Assembly: GCA_018894105.1 (NCBI GenBank)
Contig: CM032131.1
Location: forward strand, 17,589,578 to 17,653,577
Direction: 5' to 3'
Origin: Jacaranda mimosifolia
Taxonomy: Eukaryota; Streptophyta; Magnoliopsida; Lamiales; Bignoniaceae
DNA: 64,000 bases
Both the position numbers and the translations under genes were made by a program. Shown here piece by piece: positions 15,063 to 31,200 of the stretch. The notes beneath the pieces are model-generated. The model searched no databases and had not been told where the DNA came from. It saw nothing but the letters and a program-made list of their open reading frames with translations. Position 1 is the first letter of the stretch. Each line of letters opens with the position of its first letter.

Positions 15063-15638
15063 GCTTCAACTAATTGCTTACTTGATTGATTAATATTATA
15101 TAAAGATACTAACAACTTAATGACTGAATTTATAATAACCCAATAAACGTTCTTACCTATAGAACCGACAATGTCTCACTTAAAATTAGTTTTAAATTGA
15201 TCAAGTAGAAATAAAGTGAAACTTGTGCTTATAACTTTGTTACATGCATATAGGGCTGCAAATCAATTCAGTTTTAGAAAATTTTCAAACTCAAGTATGA
15301 GTATGAAACAAGGTTAAGTTCAGCATTTTTCACAAAAATTTTAATTGTATTATTGGTAATAAAATTAATATTTAAAATAAAATGAACACTATATTTAAGC
15401 TCGAACTCAGAAACTTGTATGAATATTAATTATATTTAATTGTTACAATTATAAATTAGCTCGATCCATACACAGCCTAATATACATTTTAAAAAAAAAT
15501 TGAACTAAAAGCAGTTGCTTACTTTATGGGATATAATGTAGCTTTTCACTAGTAGAATGTTGGGCATTAGTTGGATTCCTAATAATATCTTATCCATGTC
15601 AACTTATGCATGTTGGCATTTTTAAACTACCTTACCTT

Positions 15639-16930
15639 CGGATTTTCTAGGGTCCCGTACCCATGGTTCTGACTTGTTATTATGTATCCATTTTTTAACC
15701 GTTCATATCAGTTTGATTTAATCATCACATTCGAACCATCATAAAGTGAAGAACCATGGTTCTTCCATGGAACTATCTTTTTTTAAAATTAAATTATAAA
15801 TAATAAAATAAAAATCATTATTCTTCCAATACTCAATGACTAAATTAACCATATTAATTTTAACAAATTAAAAACCCTCTTTTCCTAATATTAAATCATA
15901 ATTCAATCAAAAGAAAATCAAAGAAAATTAAATAAACCCTAAGAGACGAATTTAATTAGAAGAAAATCAGGAAAAATTCATTGTAAAAAGACACCGATTT
16001 CTCCTAATATTAAACCCTAATTCAATCAAAAGAAAATCAAAGAAAATAAACCCTAAGAGACGAATTCAATCAGAAGAAAATCAAGGAAAATTCATTGTAA
16101 AAAGGCGTCAATTTTCTTCTGATTGAATTCGTTGTAAATGAACAAGGAATTAATATTATTATTAATATAATCTTTATTATTAATAATATATTACTTATCA
16201 TATAATTAATATTAATTATAAAAGTAACACAATATATATACACATATATTTATTTAAATATATATATTATACATATATACATACACAGGTATACATATAT
16301 ATATATATCCTAGCACCCACCCCACCCAGCCCTATCTACGGCCGCCGGCCACTGGTCCGCAACCCCTTACCGTGAGCTAGGCAACCGCCTGGAAGTTTGA
16401 CAGCCATAGTGGCCGCCGTTGCAAGCTTCCAGGCACCGCGCCTGGAAGCTCGCCCGCCATGCGGTAGGGTGGGGTTGGGGCTGGATTCTTGGTTCTCTTT
16501 TTATTTTTATTTTTTATTATTTCTTTATTTATACATAAAATTTAATTAAATTATTTTAATTGTGTAAGATAAAATTATGTGGTTACATGGTAAAATATTT
16601 TATTTATTAAAAGGGTTTTTAATTTATTAAATTCGTCTTCTAGGATTTATTTAATTTTCTTTGATTTTCTTTTGATTGAATTAGGATTTAATATTAAGAA
16701 AAGAGGGTTAAAATTAATATAGTTAATTTAGTCATTGAGTATTGGAAGAATAATGATTTTTATTTTATTTTTTATAATTTAATTTTAAAAGAAGATGTTT
16801 CCATCGAAAAATCATGGTTCTTCACTTTATGATGGTTCGAATGTGATGATTAAATCAAACTAATATGAATGGTTAAAAAATGGGTACGTGATGACAAGTT
16901 AGAACCATGGGTACGGACCTTAGAAATCCG
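15639..16930. mobile_element. Fold-back Mutator-like element, 10-bp TSD
   Basis: A 1292-bp element whose ends CGGATTTTCTAGGGTCCCGT and its near inverse form terminal inverted repeats of about 300 bp (15639-15960 and about 16610-16930). It is flanked by perfect direct repeats ACCTTACCTT (15629-15638 and 16931-16940). Long TIRs and a 9-11 bp TSD are the hallmarks of Mutator-like elements. No transposase frame. Next to the left arm is a tandem duplication of about 120 bp (about 15885-16003 and 16004-16125). The centre (16310-16485) is GC-rich and partly self-complementary. The homologous position in unit 2 (about 25285-25300) lacks it. Confidence 0.88.
16310..16485. other. GC-rich core of the Mutator-like element
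   Basis: About 175 bp far more GC-rich than anything around it, beginning CCTAGCACCCACCCCACCC and ending GGTGGGGTTGGGGCTGG, which are near inverse. GCCTGGAAG occurs twice and its inverse CTTCCAGGC once. Either the innermost stem of the fold-back, or captured host sequence that has been duplicated in inverted form. No coding frame is supported. Confidence 0.6.
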
Positions 16931-17930
16931 ACCTTACCTTAGAATTTTGGAATATAAATAAATCTTGAATTCTTTTTTATTTGAAGTTTGTTATATATTA
17001 GCCAAATCATCTGGGCATTTAATTTAATGTTTGTTCAATTACTTAACCATGCATCATAATTAAAAAAAATAAAAATAAAAAATAGGTGTCGTGAAAATAT
17101 ATGTTTTTTAGTCAAAGTAAAATGATGTAGACACTAAATACTTTTTGAAAGATTTCCTCCAAATCATTAGTATGGTTATTGAAACCATGAACATCAACAC
17201 GTAGGTTTCAAATCCAAGTAAATTAAAATATAAAGTATTACTTTGAAATCGGTTAAATAAAAAATACATAATTATATTTACTATAATTTAACAAAAAGAT
17301 ATATGAAATATGTTTTAATATCTTGGATGACAAAGTTAAACATGATAAGACTATCCAAACATGTGCGCTCGTGGCACTTATTTGGATGGCTTTATTTTTT
17401 CTATTTTACGGTTTATATTTATTTATATTTATATTATATATATATGTCGTGACTTTTATTATGGATATTTGTTACTTTGAAGGAAATAAATATTATTTCA
17501 AAATCAACTATATCATTTTATTTTTTTCAAGTTTTAATTTGTGTGAATATATTTTTCTTATTAAGAAGACAAAATTAACAATGTTAATGAAATATTTGTC
17601 TAAGATTCACGCAACCTAAATTGTTGATGATGTAATTTGTTTCTACATTGATGAAACCAATATTTGCAATACTAAACGACAATTAACAATTAATGTTAAG
17701 AACTTGTGTTGTAGGAAAATCAAAATCCCTTTGTTATTCATATAATTCTAAAATAGAAAAAACTCAAAGAAATAAAAACATATATTTATTTTATATAAAT
17801 ATTTTGTATATATCCAAGTCCATACTTAAATGGTTTATGAGTTGTTAACTCATTCCGATATATTTGGATTGCATAGAATTCTCTTATTTAACATTAGATA
17901 TATTTTAAATATAAAAAATTTGAAGCGAAT

Positions 17931-19330
17931 TCAAAAGTTATATTTTTGTTTCTCAAATATGACCGTTTGTTCGCTTTTCGTCCCTCTATAATCTTGAATT
18001 AAGCTTTCGATCCTCAAGCTGTGTTTATTTTAATAATTTATGTCCTCGTCATTACTTACTATAAAACTTACATAAAGTGGTCATACGGCACTCCCATGAC
18101 CACTCTTACTCTTGTAGTGAAGATTGATATAGAGGACTGTGCAAACATAAAACCCATGTTGCAAGGCAGGGGATGTATTGTTTAAATCGCTGTCTAATTA
18201 GTGCTACCGTTGCTGTTGGATGTACTAATCAGAGAATCTACAGTTACGATGTTTGTCGAATGGTCGGCCCGATTTTGTCCTGGATAGTCACCAAAAGACC
18301 ATGATGTATACGAGGTTTTTTGATTTGCAACGATAATTTCTTCATCCACAATGGATGCTTAATGATGTTGGCGCTAAGAGGATCAACGCCTGATTGGAAT
18401 TTATAAAGGGCAGCCCAAAAATACAAGATTTGTGGGCTGTCGATCTGGAGAAATTGTGGGTTGTTAAGTTGTGGCTAGGAAAATGATCAAGTTTTTGTGT
18501 ATGTACGATAAAAGATCATACCAATCAATTCACTTTCATTTTTCTATTTTATTTTTTATTTTGTCTCTTCTAATTTGATGTGCTTATGTCAAGTGTATTT
18601 AATTCTCAATAAATTATTTTTATAAAAAAAATATTTAATACATATATCATATATTTATGAAATAAAATAAGAGATAAATATAAATCAATCGATTTGGGTT
18701 CTTACGGGTTGGCTCAACCCCAGCACAAACTGGCTTATATTAACGGTAGACCCGAGGAGCAATGCATACTGGTGGCGGACGATCCAGATAGGGTGCTGCA
18801 AGTGTTTGAAGGCAAAAGAAATTCATGTTCATAAATCATAAGGGGACACTCCAGATTTAAACATTTGATTTCTGCTAGACTAGAAGATAATTTATGGAAT
18901 AATATTTCTTTCTCTCTTTTTTTCGGTTTTGGGGGGCGGGGGTGGAGATTGTTGAGGTCCGCTAAAACTATAATAGAGCACAAACATATTAAAGTTGGGA
19001 TATTAATTGGGAATGCTGCTGATTTTCATAATTGCAGTGCAGATGACAGCAAAGTGGATACACAACGCAAAATGATGGTCGCATTTGACGTGAGATATGT
19101 TAGATTTATCAGCGCTAAAAATGGTTTTTGGGGACCTCATGGATCCAATGATTTTCAACAAGCTCAAACTATTCCTCTCCAAGATCATAGGTAATTTTAG
19201 TCATATCAACTTACCGTTGAAACCGACTTAGAGAATTGTGGAGACCACTATTTAAGTTTAAGGAAATACATGTGGTTGAACAAGTTTCTACTTACAACAA
19301 TATCAGTTTTATATTACCCTGTTTTCTTTA
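17931..19330. other. Spacer between duplication units, no gene recognised
   Basis: Short open frames occur (for example 18244-18426 and 18865-19194), but none has a recognisable domain, codon pattern or splice context. A poly-G/C tract GGGGGGCGGGGG lies near 18932-18943. Confidence 0.45.
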
Positions 19331-19529
19331 GATACCATTTGTGGAGAAAACAAGGATGAATGTTGATTCATTTCTACAGCAACTACTTTGTACCAGACAA
19401 TCTCATGATTTTAAGAATGTGTGTGTATTTTCTTCCTTACTTTTCGATTTGTTTATTGTAGTCATACTAGTTTTGTTATTAGTTCAATTCAAAAAGTTCT
19501 TTGTACTAATTCTTCCTAGAATTTTTAGT

Positions 19530-19760
19530 AGAACTTGCGGCATAAAATTCTAAATGAAAACTTAGGTAGTAGATATAGACATTTATCAAAACACTATAAA
19601 TCTCATATCTTTTTACTTTGCTCGTTATCTTATTTTGTGCTACTCCATTTGAAATTTTGAGTTGAACAATATTTGAAATTCTGATAAAAACTTTTTGGAA
19701 AAAGAAAAAAAGAATTCCATATTTAGCCTAATTCACTCCCTTGTGGGTCATTTTGCTAAC
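19530..19760 (+). repeat. Degenerate LTR end related to Copia 1
   Basis: The succession AAAATTCTAAATGAAAACTT, AGGTAG, CTATAAAT (about 19592), then GCCTAATTCACTCCCTTGTG matches the order and spacing of the TATA-to-3'-end part of the Copia 1 LTR (compare 9838-10095). Internal and left parts are too diverged to call. Probably an old LTR fragment of the same broad family. Confidence 0.55.
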
Positions 19761-20323
19761 GCTGATGAATCAAGATAACAAAATCATCTCCAAAAAATAA
19801 TCAAAAGAATCCATTCCACCCACTCATAGGCCCGTGTAATTCTTTGTACCTCTCACTTATAGGAAAATACTTGATCTCATGAGACATAATTGAATTTTGA
19901 TGGACTCATCTTACTTTCTTAGTTCCGCCAAATACTTGATCTCATGAGTGTGCTCCGACTGGTTATACACGCTGCGAAGGATAATCACTCGTTATGGCAA
20001 TTTATACGACTAACCACCAAAAAGCCTTCTTTTTTATAAGCACCGATCAGACACGCATAATAAAATTCAGGAACCACTTGCGCAAACACGGAAGATTTAC
20101 TTAAACAGAGCAGCTGCAACATCAAACGGTACACTACATTTCAGAAATGAACCGTTGAGAAGATACATTTTTAAATTTTCTAATGATGTAAAGTCTCAAA
20201 ATCAGCAGAAATAACATGTTCAATAAATTGACACAAAAACTTTTTATCAAGTGTCCAAAAACTCCTAGAACACAGAAACCAGATTTAAGTTTGTTATACG
20301 AACAACAAAATACTTCAAGATAA

Positions 20324-23282
<2,959 letters not shown>

Positions 23283-23356
23283 TCTTGTCGCCGCTGCACT
23301 CTACTCTCTAAGCCTTGGGCAAACAGCGCTGAAGTTTATACGGCGATGGAAGAGAG

Positions 23357-23393
23357 CTAGGGTTTTAGAGAGTAAATGAACCGAATTGGGCCT
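23357..23393 (-). promoter_or_regulatory. Telo-box and site II motif upstream of RPL15 B
   Basis: AAACCCTAG on the gene's strand (23357-23365) and AGGCCCA (23387-23393), about 80 and 105 bp upstream of the ATG, in the same order and spacing as copy A. This preservation suggests both promoters are still under constraint. Confidence 0.7.
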
Positions 23394-23489
23394 TTCAAAA
23401 TGTTTGGGCTAAAGAGATGGGTCTACATAATTTTTTATTTGGGTAAAGATACCCTAATACTAACTCATTAGCAAAGCTTAGCTTCAACT

Positions 23490-24392
23490 TGGGGCTGTCA
23501 ATTGAAAGGATTTTATTTCGAATTCGATTTGATTATTTAAAATTTTTAATCAATAAAAAATTCAACGAATATGATTTAATTAAAAAAATTCATAATGTTA
23601 AATAAATGGAGCAAATATTGATATAGCTCGATTCGATCCATTAATAATCCAAATACGAATATATTTAGTATTATATATATAGTATGTATACACATGGTCC
23701 TATAATTATGTCAATGCTGATATTTGGATGAATGAAGTAATGAACTCTGCAATATATCAAATTAGGTGATTTTCATATAAATTATTAGATTTTGAACTTA
23801 TTGACATCATAATTACATCACTTGTTTCTCTATTTTTATAACAAAAAATGATGTGAGAAGAGTAATAAGTAGGAGTTGAATGCAATAACATAGAAAGAAT
23901 GCAATGCAAATATCGATTTGATCAAAATGAGTTTTTTATTTTTTTTAATAAAACCTTGAGTTTATAGTTAGTTGATTGAATAATCAAGTATAACTATGTA
24001 TTTATAATGCCAAATAAGTACTATTATCAGTAACAAAACCTAAAATGTAATGATTTGGTGAATGAATGTCATTAAGTTAAATTCTATTGTTGCTTTTAAG
24101 TGATCAATAGGTTTGAAAATTTATTCATTAATCTGTTGTGTATTTTTTTTAAGGATGATTATTTTGAATTTGGATTCTACTAAATTTTTAGAAAAATAAT
24201 AAATACATGATGATTTTTTAAATTTTCAAATTTGAATTTTTTGGATATCCATCTTTTATTTGAATTTGAATATGTTTATACCAACTATAGATCTAATGAA
24301 TTTTGGATCGAATTTGAATATGACATATTACTTTCTAATTCGCAGTCGGATTCAGTATGATTTGATTCGAATATGATCCATTAACAGCCTTA
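23490..24392. mobile_element. hAT-like TIR element upstream of RPL15 B, 8-bp TSD
   Basis: Ends TGGGGCTGTCAAT and ATTAACAGCCTTA are imperfect inverse copies. Exact 8-bp direct repeats CTTCAACT flank it (23482-23489 and 24393-24400). An 8-bp TSD and this TIR type suggest a non-autonomous hAT element. The equivalent element is at 14167-14906 in unit 1, so insertion preceded the duplication. Confidence 0.75.
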
Positions 24393-25829
24393 CTTCAACT
24401 AATTAATCGCCTAACGGGTCAATTGATTGATCTCATTATATAAACATATCAACCAATTTAATGACTAAATTTCTAATAACCCAATAAATGTTTTCACCAT
24501 CAGAATCAACAATGTCTCACTTGAAGTTAGTTTTAAGTCGATCAATTATAAACAAAGTGAAACTTGTGATTATACCTTCACATACATATAGAGCTGCAAA
24601 TCAATTCAACTTTAGCAAATTTTCGAGCTCTAGTATGAGTATGAAAATTACTTAAATGAGGTTAAGTTTAGTAGCTTGTGAAATTAAGCTTGAACTTATT
24701 TATAATAAAATAATATTTAAATTAATTTATGGTATTATTCTTTGTTTTCTTTATCATCCTGGCCATTATTATTTATCATATTCTTCACTAAGTTAACAAA
24801 TAATTTAAGTTATTTTTATTTTATTGTAATACATAACAATTTTGAGTAATAGTGAAACAAAATTATTGGCGCAAATACATATATATATATATATGCATAT
24901 AATTGTTGATTAATTTCACTTTATTGGTAATGAAAATAATAATATTACTAAATATTTAATAGTATCATTAATTATAAAATTAAATATTTAAAATAAAACA
25001 AAAAATTTAAAATAACACCACATTAGCATCTATACTTGAGTTCGAGCTTGACCTCGATAAACTTAAAAAAAAAAATTAATTCTACCAACTTATTTGAATT
25101 ATAAATCAGTTTGGGTCATTTTACACTCCATTATACATACATACATATATATATATATTGAACTAAAAATGATCCCTTACTTTATGTCATACAATGTAGC
25201 TTTTCACTTGTAGAATGTTGATTGTTATCTGGTTTTTCTAATAATATTCTATTCAAGTTAACTTGTGCAAGTTCCATATTTAAACTATCTTTGACTTTTA
25301 CAATACAAATAACTCTTAACTTCTTCTATTTGAATCAAAACTAAAATATAAGTTAATCTTTTGAAATCTTTTGAACAAAGATGTATAGTTATATTTACTA
25401 TGATTTACAAAAGACAATATAAATATATTTAATATCTTGGATTGCAAAAATTAAACTTGATAAGACTATTCAAAGATGTGCATACGTGACACTTATTTGG
25501 ATGGCTTTAATTTTCCTATTGTTTATTATATACAGTTATATTGTGACGGTATTATGTATATTTGTAAAAAATTAGAAGAAGTTAAATATTTATTTTAAAA
25601 CTCAAATACATCGATTTTTTTTAAGTTTTAGTTTGTGTGAATATGAACAAGAATTATTTTTCTAACTAACAAAAATAAAATTAATGATGTTAATGAAATA
25701 CTTATTTAAGATACACTCAATCTAAGTTGTTGATGATGTGATTTTCTCTATATTGATGAAACAACTACAATTAAAGATATTAATTTGTAGGGCAGAAAGA
25801 CAAGATTTATAAAAATAAAAAAAAAGAAA
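24393..25829. other. Duplicated non-coding sequence, unit 2
   Basis: AT-rich, no genes. Counterpart of unit 1 sequence around 15063-17700 minus the Mutator-like element. Contains TA microsatellites near 24880 and 25145. Confidence 0.6.
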
Positions 25830-27968
25830 GAAAACATATTAAGAACTCGTGGAATGGTAACTCATTTGGTTTCTTACAGCCATCTCGTGGAATCCACCAA
25901 GGTGATCCTTTATCCCCTATCTTTTCATTATTTACACTGAATTGTTTTCTAGACTTTTGTTCAAAGAAGAGTCTAATGGTAGGTTCAAAGGCATAAAAAT
26001 TGCTCATATGACTCCTCCACTCTCTTATCTTCTTCATGTAGATGACCTTGTTATTTACTGCAAAGCTCAATTTGTTCATGTTTCATCTGTTTTCACTACC
26101 TCGGATAAATTCTTCCTTTGGTTAGGACAATGCATGAATAAGGAAAAAAAAAATTCCTCATTATTGTAGGAATGTTGACTTCTTCCTAAAGGATAGAATT
26201 AACAGTGCTTGGGGGACCAATAAGTGCCAATACAACTCCAAACATATTGGCCTCTATTTTGCAAGCCTAAGTCAAAGAAGGTAGAATTCAAGGATTTTAT
26301 TTCCTATATTCAAAACAAACTATGTCAATGGAAAAAGAAAAACCTCTCGCAGGCTGCTAGAAGTGTCCTTATTCAATCAGTGGCTCAATCTCTTCCATGT
26401 TATCATATGTCCATCTTTCTTTTACCGAAATCCATCACCTCCTCTTTAGATTCCATCATGAGAAAGTTCTTTTGTGTGTGTGGGTGGTGGGGGAGGGAGC
26501 GGGGGGACAAAGACAGAAATTCCCTTATGCTAAAAAGTTGGGATTCGATGTGCTTTCCCAAACGGTGGGTGGTCTTGGGCTTTGTCGGTCATTTGATTTC
26601 AGTCGTGTTGTCATGGCCAAACTTGCTTGGCAAATTGCTTATAAGGAAGATAAGCTTCAGGTCAAGGTGCTTGCTACAAAATATTTGAAAAGTTCTAGTT
26701 TTGTTTCCAATCCAAAACCATCAGCTAACGCTTCTTGGACTCGAAAGGATATTTTCCACCTTAAGGAACTAATTATCAAGGGAGCTTGCTTTGAGGCAAA
26801 CTGTTCATCAAATATTTTAACTTGGCAACAAGCATGGAGTCCTTTTGCCGAAAACTTCATTCCTTAACTAAAAACAATGACCAAAACCTTCTAAACTCTA
26901 ATCATTTTGTTTGTCATCTTATGATTGAGGGTAGTTGTGAATGGAATCTAATAACATTAGAGGAACTCTTTGGCCCTTGCACCAGTTGCTGAAATTCAAA
27001 AGATACTCCTCTCTCCCTCTCAATCCCCACTAAAGTTCTTCTGGCCATCTTCCAAATCAGGTGTGTTTTCTACCAAGAGTTGTTACCTTTGTAATCAACA
27101 ACAACAGTTTTTATTCCCTTCGGAGTCTCTTAACTCCCTTTTCAAAAATCTTTGGAAAGTACCTTGTATAACAAACATAATTTTTTTCTTATGGAAAGTG
27201 ATTCACAACATCCTCCCTACAAGAAGTCGGATTGCATTTTTTGTCACTCTCTTCCCTTTAATTATCTTTTTTGTGATGCAGAAATGGAGTCACTTGCTCA
27301 TCTGTTACTCCACTGCCTTTTTATTGAGACTGTTTAGTTCGAATCTAAATGGAGCCTCTGCCTTGATCCATTTACAAACGAACCTCTCAACTCCTGGATC
27401 GTCTCTGCCCTTAACATAAAGAGTGGTTTTCTTTCTGATTCTTATTTATTTAATGAATTTGTTTTTTTTTTTTTTTTGTTGCAGTTATCATGGATCTTGT
27501 TTGGAGAAATTGAAACCGTTTTATTCATGGTCTTGAGTGAAATGATGTCCACATGTTGATCAAGCAAGTAGAGAAAATGACAGCAGAACATGTTGAATCT
27601 CAAGCCTCTAAGAAAGTTGCAGCCCAAGAAATATGCTCTTCAATTGAATGGAGATGACCTTGCAAAGGCTGGCTAAAATTTAACTCTAATGCAGCTTTCA
27701 AACATGGACATGCCTCTACAGCACTTGTCTTGTGAAATAAGAATGGCTCCTTGATTTTAGCTGCCACAAATCTATTCTTTTGTGGAGATTCCCTTTGCTA
27801 CAGAAGCTCTTGCTTTGAAAGAAATATGCATCCTTCCACATACTCTCAACATCAAGTTGGCTATCTTTGAAAGTGATTGCCTCCTAGTCGTCCAGGCTAT
27901 TCTTTTTAGGGAAAACAATTCATGGTCGACCTTTAAGATTGTCATTGAAGATATCAGGTGATATTGGG
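25830..27968 (+). pseudogene. LINE (L1-type) ORF2 relic, part 1: RT to RNase H
   Basis: Starts within the reverse transcriptase: PSRGIHQGDPLSPIF (about 25880) is the conserved G-x-RQGDPLSP-type block, followed by YLLHVDDLVIYCKA, where the usual FADD active site reads HVDD. Next come LSQAARSVLIQSVAQSLPCY (about 26344) and GLGLCRSFDFSRVVMAKLAW (about 26570), typical of the plant LINE region after RT, then the zinc-finger-like WKVIHNILPTRSRI segment (about 27195) and an RNase H beginning PCKGWLKFNSNAAFKHG (about 27655). The 5' end, endonuclease and N-terminal RT are absent (5' truncation). Several frameshifts. Interrupted at 27969 by Copia 2. Confidence 0.85.
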
Positions 27969-27973
27969 CTTGC

Positions 27974-28217
27974 TGGCTTTTAGTGTATTATATTTTGTAT
28001 ATATATATTTTTGTCATTATCCTGAATTAGTTAGGAATATTCTTTTATTGATGTTAGCGTTGGCTATTTGCTAGGAATGTTATTTCCTCTTTTTTGTGCT
28101 CATGCATTGTATATATTCTTTATACCCTTTTCTTGGATAATATAGTAGATGTTTCTCCTCCATAAGTACTGGTTCAATTCTCTGTATTTTTTCTTTATAC
28201 TTTCTGTATTCACAATA
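27974..28217 (+). repeat. 5' LTR of Copia 2
   Basis: 244 bp, beginning TGGCTTTTAGTGTATT and ending GTATTCACAATA. A TATATATA stretch is near the start. Confidence 0.9.
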
Positions 28218-28228
28218 TGGTATCGAAC
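28218..28228 (+). promoter_or_regulatory. Primer binding site of Copia 2
   Basis: TGGTATCGAAC immediately after the 5' LTR resembles the plant Copia consensus TGGTATCAGAGC, which pairs with the 3' end of initiator tRNA-Met. Confidence 0.75.
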
Positions 28229-28269
28229 ATTTAACTTTCTTCTGTTGATTCTTCTTTTTCACCCCTTTC

Positions 28270-31200
28270 CTTCCCTCCTCTTCTACATCTCTATCTCTCC
28301 ATAGCTGCTTCCGCCATTGATAACCCTATGAGTCCCCACTTTCTTCATCATAGTGATGGTCCAAGTCTTATCTTTGTTTCTCAGCCCCTCCAAGGAGATA
28401 ACTATGCCTCCTAGAGCAGAGCGATGATCATAGCTATTTCCGTCAAGAACAAGTTGGGTTTTATTAATGGCTTTCTTCCCAAACCACTGGCCACAGATCT
28501 TCCTCTTCTTCAAGCCTGGACTTGCAAGAATAACATAGTCATCAACTGGCTTCTTCACTTTGTTAGCAAAGATATCTTCGCTAGTCTCATCTTTGCTGAA
28601 TCTGCCACCGATATGTGGCTTAACCTCCAAGAACAATTCCAGCACGATGATGGCCCTCTGGTTTTTTAGCTCCCCCGTAACTTAATGTCCCTCACTTAAG
28701 GTTATGATCCGATTAGTGTTTACTTCACTAAATTAAAAACTATTTGGGAAGAACTAACCAACTTCCAGCCATCTTGCACATGGGGTCTTTGCTCTTATGG
28801 TGTCTTGAAAGATCTTGGAGTCTACTTTCAATCTGAATATATGATGAACTTTTTGATGGGCCTTCATGACTCTTTTGCTTACATCCGTGGCCAGATCATG
28901 ATGATGGATCCCCTATCCCCAATCAATAAAGTTTTTACCTTGGTAGTTCAAGAAGAACGTCATCGTCAGCTCGGTGTTCTTAGTTCAACACCATCTGACT
29001 TAAATAATTCCATGTCTTTCCAAGTTAAGCATCAGGCCACCAAGTCTCTTCATCCATCCTCCCATCATCATCCTTGTTAGTGTCGCCCTTACTGCACCCC
29101 CTGCAATATCTATGGCCATACTATTGAAAAATATTACAAAATACACAGTAACTCGCTTGGTTTCAGGCCTCGGCCGAAACAACCTTCTTCTATTGGTTCC
29201 AATCCCCAAGTTCACCAGCTATCCATTGAAACTTTACCTCCTAACCCTCCCCTTGGCAGTTTTTTCCAAACACTCATTGAGACCCAATGCCAACAACTTC
29301 TCGGCCTTCTCTCCTCCTAGATACCCCAACAAATGACTCCTACTGCTCAAAATCTAACTTCTAATCCTACTATAGGTATCACTCTCTTGGCTTCTAACAC
29401 TCTATTCTCAAGCAGTTGCTGGATTATAGATTATGACACCCACATTTATTTCAATATCCATGCATTCACTTCCATTCAACCCGTACTCAATTCCACTATC
29501 ACACCAGCCAATCCATTCCTGTGCATTTCATGGGGATAGTCTCATTGAGCTCTCACTTCGTCCTACACAATGTGCTTTTTATTCCTCATTTTTGTTACAA
29601 TCTTATTTTTGTGAGCTCTCTTCTTCATAATAAATCTTTCACCATTTCTTTTTTTCTTGGTCGTTATCTTATCTAGGACTCCCAGACCCTGATGATGATT
29701 GTCAAGGCTAGCAACATCAATTGCCTATATGTCTTGACCACACCCTTGTCTCCAGTCTCCCTCTCTATCAACTTAGTAACACTGGAAACTTGGCATCAAC
29801 ACCTGGGGCACCTCTCCTCCCACCGTCTCACTATCCTGAAAAATCAACTTCATTTATCTCACTCTTCATGTAATAGCAACAGCCCTTGTTATATTTGCCC
29901 TCTTGCAAAACAGAGGCAGATACCTTTTGCTTCACATAATCATAAATCTCTTTGTTGTTTTGACTTAATACATGCCGATATTTGGGGACCCTTCAATACT
30001 GTTGCTTATATAAGGAGTCACTATTTCCTCACCTTGGTTGATGATCATAGCTGTTTTACTTGGTTTTTCGTACTCAAGATGAAATCAAATGTTTCCAGTG
30101 TCATTCCCCATTTCCACAATATGATACATACACAATTCAAAACCAAAATTAAAGTTTTCGCATTGATAATGCCAAGGAACTGGTCTTTACTGATTTTTTT
30201 TCACAACATGGGATTATACATCAATTATCTTACATCAAACGCCCACAACAAAACTCTGCCGTTGAACGCAAACACCAACACCTACTAAATGTCGCATGTG
30301 CACTTTATTTTCAAGCTAAAATACCTCTCGACCTCTGGAATGAGTGTGTTATCACAACCACTTATCTTATTAACCAAACCCCCTCATCCTACTTACATAA
30401 TTAGACACCCTATGAAATCTTATACAAACATTCAACTGACAATTCTCACTTATGGGTGTTCGGGTGTCTTGCCTTTGCTTCCAAACTCCCCAACCAATGC
30501 ACTAAATTTTCTCCTAGATCTCAGTTGTGTGTTTTTCTCGGCTACCCTCATGGCACAAAAAGCTATAAGTTGTATGATGTTCTCTGCAAATAGCTCTTTA
30601 TATCTCGTGATGTTATCTTTCATGAGGTTGTGTTTCCATTCCACTCCATCCCATCTTCTCATGATCCCATTGATCCCTTTCCTCATACTAGTTTACCTAT
30701 TCCCTTATTTTCCAATGACACTCATTTATCTCATCCAGACACTCTTTCTTCCTCTCGCTGCACATCTTGACTTTGTCATGCTCCATCCTAACTACAAGAT
30801 TATCACATTTACAATCTATCTCACGTACCATCCACATCGACTGCTCATCCTATCTCCAAATTCTTATCTTATGATTCTTTCTCTCCTCATTTTATACATT
30901 TCACTCTCACTTTGTCCTCCACCTATGAACCTCGTTCCTATACAGAGGCTATTAGATACCCTCATTGGCAAAATGACATAAAGGCTGAACTTTATGCCAC
31001 ATATGAGAATCGTACTTGGTCCATTGTTCCCTTTCTCCCAGGTAAACGCTCTATTGGATGCAGGTGGATTTTCAAAACTAAACTTCGGTTGGACGGCAAC
31101 ATTGAATGTCACAAGGCCCAGCTAGTGGCCAAAGGTTTTAACTAACATAAAGGCGTCGATTTTCTTGATGTATTCTCTCCTGTTGCGAAAATGGTTACTG

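Noticed and set aside
17323..17619. 98-codon frame with membrane-like hydrophobic segments
   Set aside because: Low-complexity AT-rich sequence. The homologous stretch in unit 2 (from about 25430) is not open, so no coding constraint is shown.
18865..19194. 109-codon frame between the duplication units
   Set aside because: Contains a low-complexity FGFGGRGW run from a G/C tract. No homology recognised, no splice or promoter context, and close to a decayed LTR.
30289..30981. Open frame of 230 codons on the plus strand
   Set aside because: Hydrophobic out-of-frame reading of the Copia 2 integrase-RT linker. The correct frame reads [17 protein letters not shown] and VFGCLAFASKLPNQC, known Copia motifs.
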